Shown here: piece after piece, positions 15,446 through 24,488 of the stretch
Layout of the letters: each line of letters opens with the position of its first letter
Position numbering within the stretch: position 1 is the first letter of the stretch
Assembly: GCF_014193655.1 (NCBI RefSeq)
Contig: NZ_JACHZQ010000004.1
Coordinates: 620,001 to 684,000, forward strand
DNA: 64,000 nucleotides
Direction of reading: 5' to 3'
From: Rhizobium sp. BK313
GTDB lineage: Bacteria; Pseudomonadota; Alphaproteobacteria; Rhizobiales; Rhizobiaceae
The notes under the pieces: generated by a model
Told to the model about the DNA's origin: nothing
The model's input: the letters and a program-made list of their open reading frames with translations, nothing else
The model's database searches: none
Made by a program: the position numbers and the translations under genes

Positions 15446-15883
15446 TTAGCGGTAGACAAGCACGGGAATCTGCGACTGGCTGAGAACCTTGGCGGTAACG
15501 CTGCCAAGGACCAACGCGCTGACACCACTACGCCCATGCGAAGCAATGGCAATCAAGTCGCAGCTATGAGCGATGGCAGTATCAATGATGGCTAGGTGCA
15601 CATTGTCGCTTTCGACGCTCACCGTGTGGCAAGTGACGCCGCGTTCGCGTGCTTTCATTTCCGCCTCCGCCAGAAACTGTGCAGCCTGCATATCTGCCAA
15701 TCTCTCGTAGCTGTCGCGCGTGCTCGTTAGCTGCTCGCTTTCAATGGAAATAATGTGGAACGGCTCGACAACTGTCAGGAAAATGACGGTCGCGGCGATG
15801 TCGCGCGCAAATTCGACTGCTCTCTCAACAGCCTTGAAAGCGAGTGGCGAGCCATCTGTTGGGACAAGAATATTGGAAAACAT
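15446..15883 (-). CDS. Single-domain universal stress protein, ATP-binding type
   Basis: 145 residues, one UspA domain. It begins FSNILVPTDGSPLA, and its loop HGRSGVSALVLGSVT fits the G-2X-G-9X-G-S/T nucleotide-binding motif, unlike the other USPs in this window. GAGGAGG precedes the ATG. It has its own FixK-type box 58 bp upstream. Confidence 0.92.
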   Translation of the reverse strand: MFSNILVPTDGSPLAFKAVERAVEFARDIAATVIFLTVVEPFHIISIESEQLTSTRDSYERLADMQAAQFLAEAEMKARERGVTCHTVSVESDNVHLAIIDTAIAHSCDLIAIASHGRSGVSALVLGSVTAKVLSQSQIPVLVYR

Positions 15884-15934
15884 GAGAACCTCCTCTTGCT
15901 GGAAGGAAGTCTAGCAAACCCGGATGCGACGGCT

Positions 15935-15948
15935 TTGATCAGCGTCAA
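15935..15948. promoter_or_regulatory. FixK/FNR-type box upstream of USP gene at 15883
   Basis: TTGAT-CAGC-GTCAA, centred 58.5 bp before the ATG. Confidence 0.7.
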
Positions 15949-16061
15949 TATTCATCACCGTAAGACACCGGTTCGTCTGAAGCCTTTTCAATCAGCTGCG
16001 CCGCTGTCGCAGCCAACAAGGTAGGCGACAGTGTGTTGCCGTATGACCCCGCGAAAATGGT

Positions 16062-17984
16062 TCAATCGAGCAGTTCGCGTAGGCGAATGGCGAGTTCGTG
16101 CGCGGTATAAGGCTTCTTGAGCCAACTTCCGGTCTCCGCAAGTTCTCGACCGGCAATGGTTGGCTCAGCGTATCCGGAGGTGAACAATACCTTGATGCCC
16201 GGGCGCAGCGCGCGGACCTTCTGGGCCAATTCGTCACCCGCCATGCCACCCGGCATGACGACATCGGTAAAGAGAAGCGCGATATCCGGATTGTCTTCGA
16301 AGAGCTTCAGCGCCTCGGTGCCGTTTGCTGCTTCTATAACCCTATAACCGGCGTCTAGCAGCCGCGACACTGCAACACGACGCACGCGCGCATCATCTTC
16401 GACGACGAGGATGCACTCGAACCCGCGGGGTAGAGGCTGGCTTTTGTCCTTTTTGGAGTATTCCGCCCCATGGTCGGGTTGCGGCTTCTTCGCCGCCGGC
16501 AGGAAAATGCGAACGCTCGTCCCCTGCCCGATCTCACTATAGAGCTGGATATGACCTCCAGACTGTTTGGCAAAGCCGTAGACCATACTGAGGCCAAGGC
16601 CGGTGCCAGCACCCATTCCTTTCGTTGTGAAGAAAGGCTCGAAAGCGCGCTCCCGGATCTCGCTCGACATTCCGACACCGGTATCGGTCACGGAGATAAG
16701 CACGTATTCACCGGTTCGAACCTGGGGATACATCTGCGCATAGTCGGCGTCGAGCCGCACACGGGAAATCTCGATTGATAAAAAGCCGCCGCGTGGCATG
16801 GCGTCACGTGCGTTGAGCGCAAGATTGAGAAGAGCATTCTGCAATTGTGACCCGTCGACTAGCGCCTCGTTCATCGCGCCGGTAACGACCGTTCGCAATT
16901 CGATGCTTTCGCCAACCGTTCGCCGCAGCAGATCGGAAAAACCGGCAACAAGTTGCCCGGTATCGACAAGCTTGGGGTTCAGCGGCTGCCGGCGGCCAAA
17001 TGCCAGGAGCTGTCCCGTCAACTTGGCACCATCTTCGGCGGCCGCCTGCGCCTCCGACAGCAGCGCCAGCAGCTTCTGATCCCGAAGCTTGCCTTCGATC
17101 ATTTCCAGATTGCCGCTGATAACGGTAAGCAAGTTGTTGAAGTCATGAGCCAACCCGCCTGTCAGCTGGCCGACGGCCTCCATCTTTTGGGCTTGCCGCA
17201 ACTCCTCCTCGATCTTGTGCCGGCTGGTCAGGTCGCGCACAAAGCCCGTGAAGATGCGTTTGCCGTTGGCAACGGCTTCGCCGACCGATAGCTCCATTGG
17301 AAAGATCGAGCCGTCCTTGCGTTGTCCGCTGACGACACGGCCGTAACCGATAATGCGCCGCTCGCCAGTGGTCAGATAGTGAGAAATGTAGCCGTCATGC
17401 GATTCCCGGTCTGGCGAAGGCATCAGCATACGAACATTATTTCCGTAGACCTCATCGGCTGAATATCCGAACAAGCTCTCCGCCGCCGCGCTGAAGGAGG
17501 TGATCATACCGGCTTCATCGATGACGACCATCGATTCCGGAACAGTTGCCAGAATGGACCGCAGGTGCGCCTCTCGCTCGGCGAGATCTGCCTGTATCCG
17601 CTTCAAGTCGCTAATATCATTGTTGGTTTGGACGATGAATTGCCGATTTGGCTCGACCGAAGACGCCGACACCCACCGGCTGGCGACGAAAATGGATCGG
17701 CCGTCCTTGTGACGATGAACGAGTTCTCCTTGCCAGACGGCGTGGCGAGCGACCTTCTCGCGTATCTGATCGAGAGGTTCCGGTAAGTCGGTCGCAAGCA
17801 GTTCGTGAACCACCTGGCCGACCGCCTCTTCCCGGCTCCAGCCATAAAGCCGCTCGCAACCTGTTGTCCACCGACTAATGACGCCATCGAAACCGTGAAT
17901 GATGATGTTCGCGCCATCGAGTACCCGAGCAATCTCGTCCAGTCCGCCTTCTCCTGCCTGGGTCAATGTCGACTGCTCGTTCAT
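16062..17984 (-). CDS. Hybrid FixL-like oxygen-sensing histidine kinase with receiver domain
   Basis: 640 residues, no membrane segments. Order: PAS (about 15-125), a second PAS (about 140-260), HisKA (H in GGLAHDFNNLL), HATPase (NLALNARDAM, DTGVGM, GTGLGLS) and a C-terminal receiver (acceptor Asp in LFTDVVMPGG, Lys in LKKPYT). The second PAS matches the heme PAS of FixL: the HDGY histidine corresponds to the proximal heme ligand, and RIIGYGRVVSGQRKDGS carries the distal Arg. This is the architecture of the rhizobial hybrid FixL (hFixL). It starts 21 bp after the FixK-like gene, so the two are one operon. Confidence 0.92.
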   Translation of the reverse strand: MNEQSTLTQAGEGGLDEIARVLDGANIIIHGFDGVISRWTTGCERLYGWSREEAVGQVVHELLATDLPEPLDQIREKVARHAVWQGELVHRHKDGRSIFVASRWVSASSVEPNRQFIVQTNNDISDLKRIQADLAEREAHLRSILATVPESMVVIDEAGMITSFSAAAESLFGYSADEVYGNNVRMLMPSPDRESHDGYISHYLTTGERRIIGYGRVVSGQRKDGSIFPMELSVGEAVANGKRIFTGFVRDLTSRHKIEEELRQAQKMEAVGQLTGGLAHDFNNLLTVISGNLEMIEGKLRDQKLLALLSEAQAAAEDGAKLTGQLLAFGRRQPLNPKLVDTGQLVAGFSDLLRRTVGESIELRTVVTGAMNEALVDGSQLQNALLNLALNARDAMPRGGFLSIEISRVRLDADYAQMYPQVRTGEYVLISVTDTGVGMSSEIRERAFEPFFTTKGMGAGTGLGLSMVYGFAKQSGGHIQLYSEIGQGTSVRIFLPAAKKPQPDHGAEYSKKDKSQPLPRGFECILVVEDDARVRRVAVSRLLDAGYRVIEAANGTEALKLFEDNPDIALLFTDVVMPGGMAGDELAQKVRALRPGIKVLFTSGYAEPTIAGRELAETGSWLKKPYTAHELAIRLRELLD

Positions 17985-18005
17985 TTTGATTTCGCTTTTG
18001 TTCGC

Positions 18006-18761
18006 TTAGTGGCGTCGTCCAGCGCAGTCAAAGGCCACGACGGACGAACTGCTGTCGTGGCATTCATCTCCGTCTCCCGCAAGATGGGCGAGCGTTCCTG
18101 GTTTTGCAATACGAATGGAATGGCGGCCGGCGGGGCTGACGACACCTTTATTCGTCAGCTTCGTCATCGTCCTCGAGATGGTTTCAATTGTCAGTCCAAG
18201 ATAGTCGGCAATATCGAGGCGTGTCATCGGTAGGTCGATGAGGTCGGTCGCGCGTTCTTGCTCTCGCTTGCGCCGCAGCTGCTGCAGGAGAAAGCTGCAC
18301 AATCTCTCCTCGGCATTCTTGCACGACAGCAGCACCATCTGATCCTGGGCCGCTGCCATCTCGTCACATAGGCGCGCAAAGAGCTGCGGCCTCAGCTCTG
18401 GCGAGTCACTGACGGCGTCTTCGAAGGATTTACGGGCGAAGCGGCGGAGTTTGACCGGGGTCACGGCTTCGGCACTGTAGAGATAATGATTCCTGAGCGA
18501 TACGCCGACGAGATCACCTGCATAGAGAAAGCCTGTGATAACGCGTCGGCCGTCTGCCATTATCTTAAAAATTCGCAGAACGCCTTCAACGACCTCGAAA
18601 AGATGTTTGGCCGGATCACCCTCAAAAAACAACGACCTCCCGGCGTCCAACTGTTCCACCGGCTGCTTCTTGAAGAGGGATTGGAGGCAAATCGGTTCCC
18701 CACCGAAAACCACAGCTTCACTATATTTCAAAGCCTGTACTGCATGATTTGCCTGCAACAT
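18006..18761 (-). CDS. fixK: FixK-like Crp/Fnr-family transcriptional activator
   Basis: 251 residues: a cyclic-nucleotide-binding-like N-terminal domain (LDAGRSLFFEGDPAKHLFEV) and a C-terminal helix-turn-helix (DIADYLGLTIETISRTMTKL). The ETISR recognition element is that of FNR/FixK proteins that read TTGAT-N4-ATCAA. The N-terminal Cys cluster of O2-sensing FnrN is missing, so its activity should depend on expression by an upstream system, as for FixK. The start at 18761 has GAGGG upstream; a frame running to 19019 is spurious and covers the divergent promoter. It is probably the activator of the boxes listed in this window. Confidence 0.9.
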   Translation of the reverse strand: MLQANHAVQALKYSEAVVFGGEPICLQSLFKKQPVEQLDAGRSLFFEGDPAKHLFEVVEGVLRIFKIMADGRRVITGFLYAGDLVGVSLRNHYLYSAEAVTPVKLRRFARKSFEDAVSDSPELRPQLFARLCDEMAAAQDQMVLLSCKNAEERLCSFLLQQLRRKREQERATDLIDLPMTRLDIADYLGLTIETISRTMTKLTNKGVVSPAGRHSIRIAKPGTLAHLAGDGDECHDSSSSVVAFDCAGRRH

Positions 18762-18853
18762 GACAATCCCTCTCAAATGTTGTGTCGATGTTGGATAATT
18801 GATCGTCTGCGGGTGACAGCCGAATGCCGCGCGTGTTAAAAACGGCGCGAATT

Positions 18854-18869
18854 TGTAACGGATTGTCAC
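18854..18869 (-). promoter_or_regulatory. K-box-like repeat in fixK/fxkR intergenic region
   Basis: Read on the minus strand, GTGACA-ATCC-GTTACA is a direct repeat with one mismatch to the GTTACA-N4-GTTACA element that I recall for FxkR-activated fixK promoters. It lies 93 bp before the fixK start and 36 bp before the divergent response-regulator start. Confidence 0.6.
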
Positions 18870-18904
18870 AGGGCACCGCCTGCGTTTATCTGGATCCTTT
18901 TGTG

Positions 18905-19630
18905 ATGGCCTCCGACCAGCTTCGACGTGAACATGTTCTAGTGGTGGATGACGATCCGAGAATCCGGCAGATGCTGACCCGGTATTTTGAGGGTGAGGGA
19001 TATGCGGTGACCGCAGCATCAGGCGGCGCAGAAATGCGCGCTCGGCTGCGTCAGGAGAATTTCGATATCATCCTACTGGATTTGGTCCTGCCCGGAGGTG
19101 AAGACGGGCTGGATCTCGCCCGTGAGATTCGTACGCAATCGGACATTCCGATCATGATGCTCACCGGCCGGGACGACGTGGTGGACCGGATCGTCGGTAT
19201 CGAGGTCGGCGCTGACGACTATATCGCCAAGCCTTTTCATCTCAGGGAAGTGCATGCGCGCCTGAAGGCGATCCTTCGCCGGCGTCAGCCCATCACCAAA
19301 AGCCCAGACAACAGCCTCGGCGAAATCATCCGCTTCGAAGGCTGGCAGCTCAACATCGGAAAGCGCCAACTCTTGACGGCGGACGGTGACGAAATCGAAT
19401 TGACCACCGGCGAATTCGACATGCTTGTCGTCTTCGTCCGGCATGCCGGGCGTGTGCTGGGCCGAGAGCTTTTGATGGACCTCACTCGCGGTCGCAATCT
19501 CGAAGCTTTTGATCGGACGATCGACGCTCAAATCGCCCGGTTGCGCAAGAAAATCGAAACCGATCCCAGGCGTCCGCAATTGATCAAATCGATACGCGGT
19601 GTCGGCTATGTATTCACAGGCAAAGTGTGA
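18905..19630 (+). CDS. fxkR: OmpR-family response regulator, FxkR-like
   Basis: 241 residues: receiver domain (acidic pair DDD near the N-terminus, phospho-acceptor Asp in IILLDLVLPGG, Lys in YIAKPF) and a winged-helix trans_reg_C domain (LTTGEFDMLVVFVRHAG, IRGVGYVF). The start at 18905 fits the receiver N-terminus; the frame upstream is not family-like. It diverges from the fixK-hfixL operon. In Rhizobium etli the equivalent FxkR links hybrid FixL to fixK transcription, and the same role is inferred here. Confidence 0.85.
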   Translation: MASDQLRREHVLVVDDDPRIRQMLTRYFEGEGYAVTAASGGAEMRARLRQENFDIILLDLVLPGGEDGLDLAREIRTQSDIPIMMLTGRDDVVDRIVGIEVGADDYIAKPFHLREVHARLKAILRRRQPITKSPDNSLGEIIRFEGWQLNIGKRQLLTADGDEIELTTGEFDMLVVFVRHAGRVLGRELLMDLTRGRNLEAFDRTIDAQIARLRKKIETDPRRPQLIKSIRGVGYVFTGKV

Positions 19631-19656
19631 CCGGCGCAGCTGGAGGCTTTGAAAGT

Positions 19657-20097
19657 TCACCGGGCCAGGTCAGCAAGGGAAACCATCAGGCCGTGATCCA
19701 GACGGTTGAATTGCGCCTCGTCTCGCATCCGGAGCCAATTGCCCGGATCCTGATTCCAGAAACGAATCCCCGCGCATTTCAGTTCTTTGGCCCGCACTTT
19801 GACGGTTGCGAACAAGGCTCCGGCCACGCCACGCTCATCGGCCGCACTTGTAACACAAAGCAAGATCACATCCAGCAGCGCCCCTAGCACGGGATGCTTG
19901 AAGTGCCGATAGATAATGAGGCCCTGTAGATATCCGCGCGGATTGACGGCCACGAGGATTTCTTCGCGCCGAAAGGCATTGCAGGCCATTCGGTGCCAGC
20001 TTGCCAGGTCAAGACTCGGGACAGCCGCTTGGATCAGCGGGTAGGCCCGCTCGATCTGATCGGATCGCAACGAAGCGACGTCATAGATTCCATCCAT
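19657..20097 (-). CDS. GNAT-like acetyltransferase family protein
   Basis: 146 residues with a GNAT-like layout: RSDQIERAYPLIQAAVP near the start, a central beta segment ILVAVNPRGYLQGLIIYR, and a possible acyl-CoA region SAADERGVAGALFATV. The acetyl-CoA loop is not canonical, so the activity is uncertain. GGGAGGGG precedes the ATG. It follows the USP gene at 20166 by 68 bp and is probably co-transcribed from the box at 21065-21078. Confidence 0.6.
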   Translation of the reverse strand: MDGIYDVASLRSDQIERAYPLIQAAVPSLDLASWHRMACNAFRREEILVAVNPRGYLQGLIIYRHFKHPVLGALLDVILLCVTSAADERGVAGALFATVKVRAKELKCAGIRFWNQDPGNWLRMRDEAQFNRLDHGLMVSLADLAR

Positions 20098-20165
20098 CTT
20101 CCCCTCCCATGCACCTCATTGTTGGGACAAAACCGGAGGACGCCACGGCACCCTCCAGTTTGCTG

Positions 20166-20999
20166 TCATCGCGTCATCATCAATGGGACGGGTGCGGCCT
20201 CCAGCATCGAGCGCGTGGTGCCTCCGAAAATCCATTCCCGCATGCGCGAATGTCCATAAGCACCCATGACGATCAAGTCGGACCCAGTATCCACAGCGTG
20301 TTGGCGCAGGACTTCGGCAACGGTCCTACCGCCGCTTGCCAAAATATCGACCGAGACATGGGCGCCATGTCGTGCAAGGAAGGCGGCGACATCGGCCCCA
20401 GGCTCTTCTCCGTTGCCGCGGGTTGAAGCGTGCGGGTCGACGATGACGACATGTACTTTTTCGGCCGCCGTCAACTGTTCCATCGCGGCGCGAACGGCGT
20501 GACTTGCCTCATTACCGGAGTCCCAGGCGACAAGCACAGTGCGCGGCCGAAGGGAAGCGACGTATCCTTTCGGCACAACGAAAATCGGCGCCGGCGATTG
20601 AAACAGCGCGCCGTCCAGAATGCGCCACCGCATATCATCCTCCGCCAAGAGACCGCCCCCGATCAGCGTCAGGTCCGCATATCGCGCCCGTTCACCGATT
20701 TCGTTTTCGACCCAGCCATATTCCGTAAACAGCGCATCGACATCGAACGAAATGTCGCTGGATTGCAGCAGCGTTTTTGCGGCTGCGACTTGCTGGCCTA
20801 GCTTCTCCGACTGGCGCTCGCGTTCTTCGGCCCATGCGGACGAGGAGACTTCGCCGTATCCGCCGATAGGAGCTATTGCGAGCGCTGTTTCGAGCACCGA
20901 AAGATGGGCCCCGGCCACCCGGCACAGTTCGATCGCTGCCCGCAGATCCTCGTCGTTTTGGTTGATGCCGATAATGCTCAGAATGGTTTTGGCTTGCAT
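20166..20999 (-). CDS. Tandem-domain universal stress protein
   Basis: 277 residues with two Usp domains. The second ends in GAYGHSRMREWIFGGTTRS. It is a close paralogue of the 4249-5082 protein, sharing DGALFQSP and NGEEPGADVAAFLARHG. Its FixK-type box is centred 72 bp upstream. Confidence 0.92.
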   Translation of the reverse strand: MQAKTILSIIGINQNDEDLRAAIELCRVAGAHLSVLETALAIAPIGGYGEVSSSAWAEERERQSEKLGQQVAAAKTLLQSSDISFDVDALFTEYGWVENEIGERARYADLTLIGGGLLAEDDMRWRILDGALFQSPAPIFVVPKGYVASLRPRTVLVAWDSGNEASHAVRAAMEQLTAAEKVHVVIVDPHASTRGNGEEPGADVAAFLARHGAHVSVDILASGGRTVAEVLRQHAVDTGSDLIVMGAYGHSRMREWIFGGTTRSMLEAAPVPLMMTR

Positions 21000-21064
21000 G
21001 GTGATACCTCACATTTGGACTTGTTCGATCGCTGCGAATTTAGGCCCATGTCGGTGCTTCGCCT

Positions 21065-21078
21065 TGATCCTGGTCAAG
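21065..21078. promoter_or_regulatory. FixK/FNR-type box upstream of USP-GNAT operon
   Basis: TTGAT-CCTG-GTCAA, centred 72.5 bp before the USP ATG at 20999. Confidence 0.7.
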
Positions 21079-21185
21079 AGCCCACGGAGCGACCGGAAAT
21101 ATTGCTCGCTTCAGTGAATAGGTCGGTCGAAGGGGGGCCAGCAGCACTGGCAGCCTTGGCTGGGGCCTGGAGATCGTGGGGCGTC

Positions 21186-21199
21186 TTGATGCTGGTCAA
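21186..21199. promoter_or_regulatory. FixK/FNR-type box in USP/phosphoketolase intergenic region
   Basis: TTGAT-GCTG-GTCAA, 175 bp before the phosphoketolase ATG. It differs from the 21065 box mainly in the spacer and is flanked by similar sequence. Confidence 0.6.
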
Positions 21200-21293
21200 T
21201 GCAAGGTTTGAAGCCACAACCAAATAAGGAATGGCAATTCTCTATGCTCGGCCTGTCGGCGACCAATGAGGCCTTGTCGATTTTTGCGGGCGA

Positions 21294-21307
21294 ATGATCC
21301 AGATCAT
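21294..21307. promoter_or_regulatory. FixK/FNR-like palindrome proximal to phosphoketolase
   Basis: ATGAT-CCAG-ATCAT is symmetrical with the outermost base changed in both halves. It is centred 67.5 bp before the ATG at 21368, the island's usual position. Confidence 0.5.
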
Positions 21308-21367
21308 AAGTGGCTCGCACCATCGGCGATAGTTTCGCACTCGACCACACTGGATTGGAGCAATCTC

Positions 21368-23782
21368 ATGGAAAAGCATGACTGGAAATCCGATGCGACG
21401 GTACTCGACGCCGCCGAACTCGTCCCTATCGACCGCTACTGGCGCGCGGCCAACTATCTCTCGGTCGGCCAGATCTATCTTCTCGACAATCCACTGCTGC
21501 GCGATCCGCTGAAGGCGGAGCATATCAAGCCCCGCCTGCTCGGCCATTGGGGCACGACACCCGGCCTCAACTTCATCTACGCCCATCTCAATCGCATCAT
21601 CCGCAATCGCGATCTCGACATCATCTATATCTGCGGCCCCGGCCACGGCGGTCCCGGCATGGTCGCCAATACCTACCTAGAGGGCACCTATAGCGAAATC
21701 TATCCGGATATCTCCGCGGATACGGACGGCATGCGCAAGCTGTTCCGTCAGTTTTCCTTCCCTGGCGGCATTCCGAGCCACGCTGCACCGGAAACACCCG
21801 GTTCGATCCATGAGGGCGGCGAACTCGGTTATGCCCTCGTCCACGCCTATGGCGCCGTCTTTGACAATCCCGATCTGATCGCAGCCTGTGTCGTCGGTGA
21901 CGGTGAAGCCGAGACCGGCCCGCTTGCGGCAAGCTGGCATTCCAACAAATTCATCAACCCGGCGCGTGATGGCGCCGTGCTGCCGATCCTGCATCTCAAT
22001 GGTTACAAGATCGCCAACCCCACCCTTCTCGGCCGCGCCAGCGACGAGGATTTGCGCCATCTCTTCATCGGCTACGGCTACGAGCCGTTCTTCGTCGAAG
22101 GTTCGGAACCACATAAGATGCATCAGGCGATGGCTGCGACCTTCGAACAGGCCTTCGATCGCATCCGCGGCATTCAACAGGAGGCCCGCAATGGGGCGCC
22201 CGGAAATTTCTGCCCGCGCTGGCCGATGATCGTGTTCCGAAGCCCGAAGGGCTGGACAGGCCCCAAGGAAGTCGACGGCAAGAAGGTCGAAGGCTTCTGG
22301 CGGGCGCATCAGGTGCCGGTTTCCAATTGCCGCGAGGACGCCGGCCATCGGAAGATCCTGGAAGACTGGATGCAAAGCTACGATCCACAGGATCTCTTCG
22401 ACACCGACGGACGCCTGAAGGACGACTTGCGTGCGCTGGCGCCGGCGGGCGAACGACGTATGGGCGCCAATCCCCATGCCAATGGCGGCCTCTTACGCCG
22501 GAAACTCGTCACGCCGGCCATCGGCGATTATGCCGTTGCCGTCAAAGAACGCGGCAGATCGATAGCGCAATCGACCGAAATCCTCGGCCATTACCTGCGC
22601 GACATCCTGACCCTCAATGCCGATAGCACCAATTTCCGCATCTTCGGCCCCGACGAGACCGAGTCCAACCGCCTTGGCAGCGTTTTCGAAGTGACCGACC
22701 GTGTGTGGATGGAAGAAATCAAGCCTTATGACGTCAGTCTGGCCCGTGACGGCCGGGTGATGGAAGTGCTAAGCGAACATCTCTGCCAGGGTTGGCTTGA
22801 GGGTTATCTGCTGACCGGTCGCCATGGCCTGTTTTCCTGCTACGAAGCCTTCATCCACATCATCGATTCGATGTTCAACCAGCATGCCAAGTGGCTGAAG
22901 GTGTCGCGCGAGCTGCCGTGGCGCAAACCGGTCTCCTCGCTGAACTACCTGCTGACCTCACATGTTTGGCGGCAGGACCATAACGGCTTCAGCCACCAGG
23001 ACCCCGGCTTCGTCGATCTCGTCGCCAACAAGAAGGCCGACATCGTACGCATCTATCTGCCGCCGGACGCCAATACGCTGCTATGGACCGGCGATCACTG
23101 CCTGAAGACCTATGACCGCATCAACGTCATCGTCGCCGGCAAGCAGCCGGAGCTGCAATGGCTGTCGATGGATGAAGCCGCTAGACATTGCGAGGCCGGC
23201 ATCGGCATCTGGGATTGGGCCTGCAATGAGCAGAGCGCCGTGGAGCCCGATGTCGTCATGGCCTGCGCCGGCGACGTGCCGACCATGGAGACGCTTGCCG
23301 CGGTCGATCTTCTCCGCCAAAACATTCCGGAACTGTCGATCCGCGTCGTCAATGTCGTCGACCTGATGGCGCTTCAATCCAATAAACAGCATCCGCACGG
23401 CCTGACCGACGACGTCTTTGACCGGCTGTTCACACCCGATCGGCCGGTCATCTTCGCCTTTCACGGCTATCCCTACCTGATCCACCGCCTGACCTACCGG
23501 CGCACCAACCACAGCAACATCCATGTCCGCGGCTTCATCGAGGAAGGGACGACGACAACGCCCTTCGATATGACCGTCCTCAACGAACTCGACCGTTACC
23601 ATCTCGCCATCGAGGCGATCGAGCGCGTGCCGGGATTGAAGGAAAAAGCGGCTGATGCGGTGAAGCTTTTCCGCGGCAAACTCGAAGAGCATCATTACTA
23701 CGTCCGCCAACACGGCGAGGACATGCCGGAAATCAGCAACTGGAAATGGCCTTATGACGGCAATGGACGGCGCTTGTCTTGA
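21368..23782 (+). CDS. xfp: Xylulose-5-phosphate/fructose-6-phosphate phosphoketolase
   Basis: 804-residue thiamine-diphosphate enzyme that cleaves xylulose-5-P (and/or fructose-6-P) with phosphate to acetyl-P and glyceraldehyde-3-P (or erythrose-4-P). XFP signatures are clear: EGGELGYALVHAYGAVFDN and the TPP motif GDGEAETGPLAASWHSNKF. Length matches the family. The start at 21368 has GGAG upstream; the longer frame to 21266 would run through a FixK-like palindrome. Acetyl-P formation without oxygen-dependent steps fits control by low oxygen. No acetate kinase gene is adjacent. Confidence 0.95.
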   Translation: MEKHDWKSDATVLDAAELVPIDRYWRAANYLSVGQIYLLDNPLLRDPLKAEHIKPRLLGHWGTTPGLNFIYAHLNRIIRNRDLDIIYICGPGHGGPGMVANTYLEGTYSEIYPDISADTDGMRKLFRQFSFPGGIPSHAAPETPGSIHEGGELGYALVHAYGAVFDNPDLIAACVVGDGEAETGPLAASWHSNKFINPARDGAVLPILHLNGYKIANPTLLGRASDEDLRHLFIGYGYEPFFVEGSEPHKMHQAMAATFEQAFDRIRGIQQEARNGAPGNFCPRWPMIVFRSPKGWTGPKEVDGKKVEGFWRAHQVPVSNCREDAGHRKILEDWMQSYDPQDLFDTDGRLKDDLRALAPAGERRMGANPHANGGLLRRKLVTPAIGDYAVAVKERGRSIAQSTEILGHYLRDILTLNADSTNFRIFGPDETESNRLGSVFEVTDRVWMEEIKPYDVSLARDGRVMEVLSEHLCQGWLEGYLLTGRHGLFSCYEAFIHIIDSMFNQHAKWLKVSRELPWRKPVSSLNYLLTSHVWRQDHNGFSHQDPGFVDLVANKKADIVRIYLPPDANTLLWTGDHCLKTYDRINVIVAGKQPELQWLSMDEAARHCEAGIGIWDWACNEQSAVEPDVVMACAGDVPTMETLAAVDLLRQNIPELSIRVVNVVDLMALQSNKQHPHGLTDDVFDRLFTPDRPVIFAFHGYPYLIHRLTYRRTNHSNIHVRGFIEEGTTTTPFDMTVLNELDRYHLAIEAIERVPGLKEKAADAVKLFRGKLEEHHYYVRQHGEDMPEISNWKWPYDGNGRRLS

Positions 23783-24074
23783 TGCACTGGCCTATTGGCG
23801 AGCTGACCTTTCATGCACGCATTGGTCAAGCGAAGACGTTCGCGACGGGGTTCCAATGCGCAATCGCCCTCAGACGATGCAGATGGATCGCGAGGGCTGA
23901 GCGTTTCTGACGTGATGTGACAAAGAGATTTTGGACTTCAGAAAAGACGGTCAGGAAGCGCTGAAGCCCACCGGGCGAGCGGAAACCCTGCTCAGTGTCG
24001 AAGACGAATTCGGATGGCATCATGGCCCCCGTCGACGGTGCCTTGTTTATCGAAACGGTACGATTGCGCGCCAG

Positions 24075-24341
24075 CCGCCTGCTCTCTTCATCGCACGAAT
24101 TCGAAATATGGATCCGGTGCCGACCTACCTCTGCGGCAAAACCGCCATTGTCGAGGCAATCATGGAGCCGACGGCCGTCCACAACGAGGAAGAGGCCTTC
24201 GGCCGCAACGCTGGCTCCGATCGGCATCATTACCGGATTGCAGTTGCTATGACCGAGGTCTGGAACGGCTATGCAAGTTCGCCCAACGATAACCTTCGTA
24301 TCGAAGTATTCGAGACATGGCTCGAGGGGGTAGCGGAATGA
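24075..24341 (+). pseudogene. Nitrile hydratase beta-subunit C-terminal remnant
   Basis: The frame reads FIARIRNMDPV, GKTAIVEAIMEP, YRIAVAMTEVWNGY and LRIEVFETWLEG, the SH3-like C-terminal barrel of nitrile hydratase beta subunits, but shortened. The N-terminal helical domain is not recognisable upstream (23783-24074). It overlaps the alpha-type fragment by ATGA, preserving the beta-alpha order typical of cobalt-type enzymes. Confidence 0.55.
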
Positions 24342-24475
24342 CCGAGCACGAACACCACGATCACGCTCCCGTCGTCGCGAATGACCCGCCCGGCTACTAC
24401 GACGTGATGGAGACGGCGTTCCAGAAACTCATGATCGAAAAGGGCTACTTCACAGCCGGCCGCGCGAAGCCCTCA
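24338..24475 (+). pseudogene. Nitrile hydratase alpha-subunit N-terminal remnant
   Basis: A His-rich start (TEHEHHDHAP) followed by METAFQKLMIEKGYFTA matches the N-terminal helix of nitrile hydratase or related alpha subunits. The sequence departs after about 45 residues, and the Cys-cluster metal site is absent. This is a truncated gene. Confidence 0.55.
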
Positions 24476-24488
24476 TGCTCTGATCGGA

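Noticed and set aside
23826..24230. 134-codon minus-strand frame
   Set aside because: No homology recognised, and the plus strand carries nitrile-hydratase-like sequence over the same bases.
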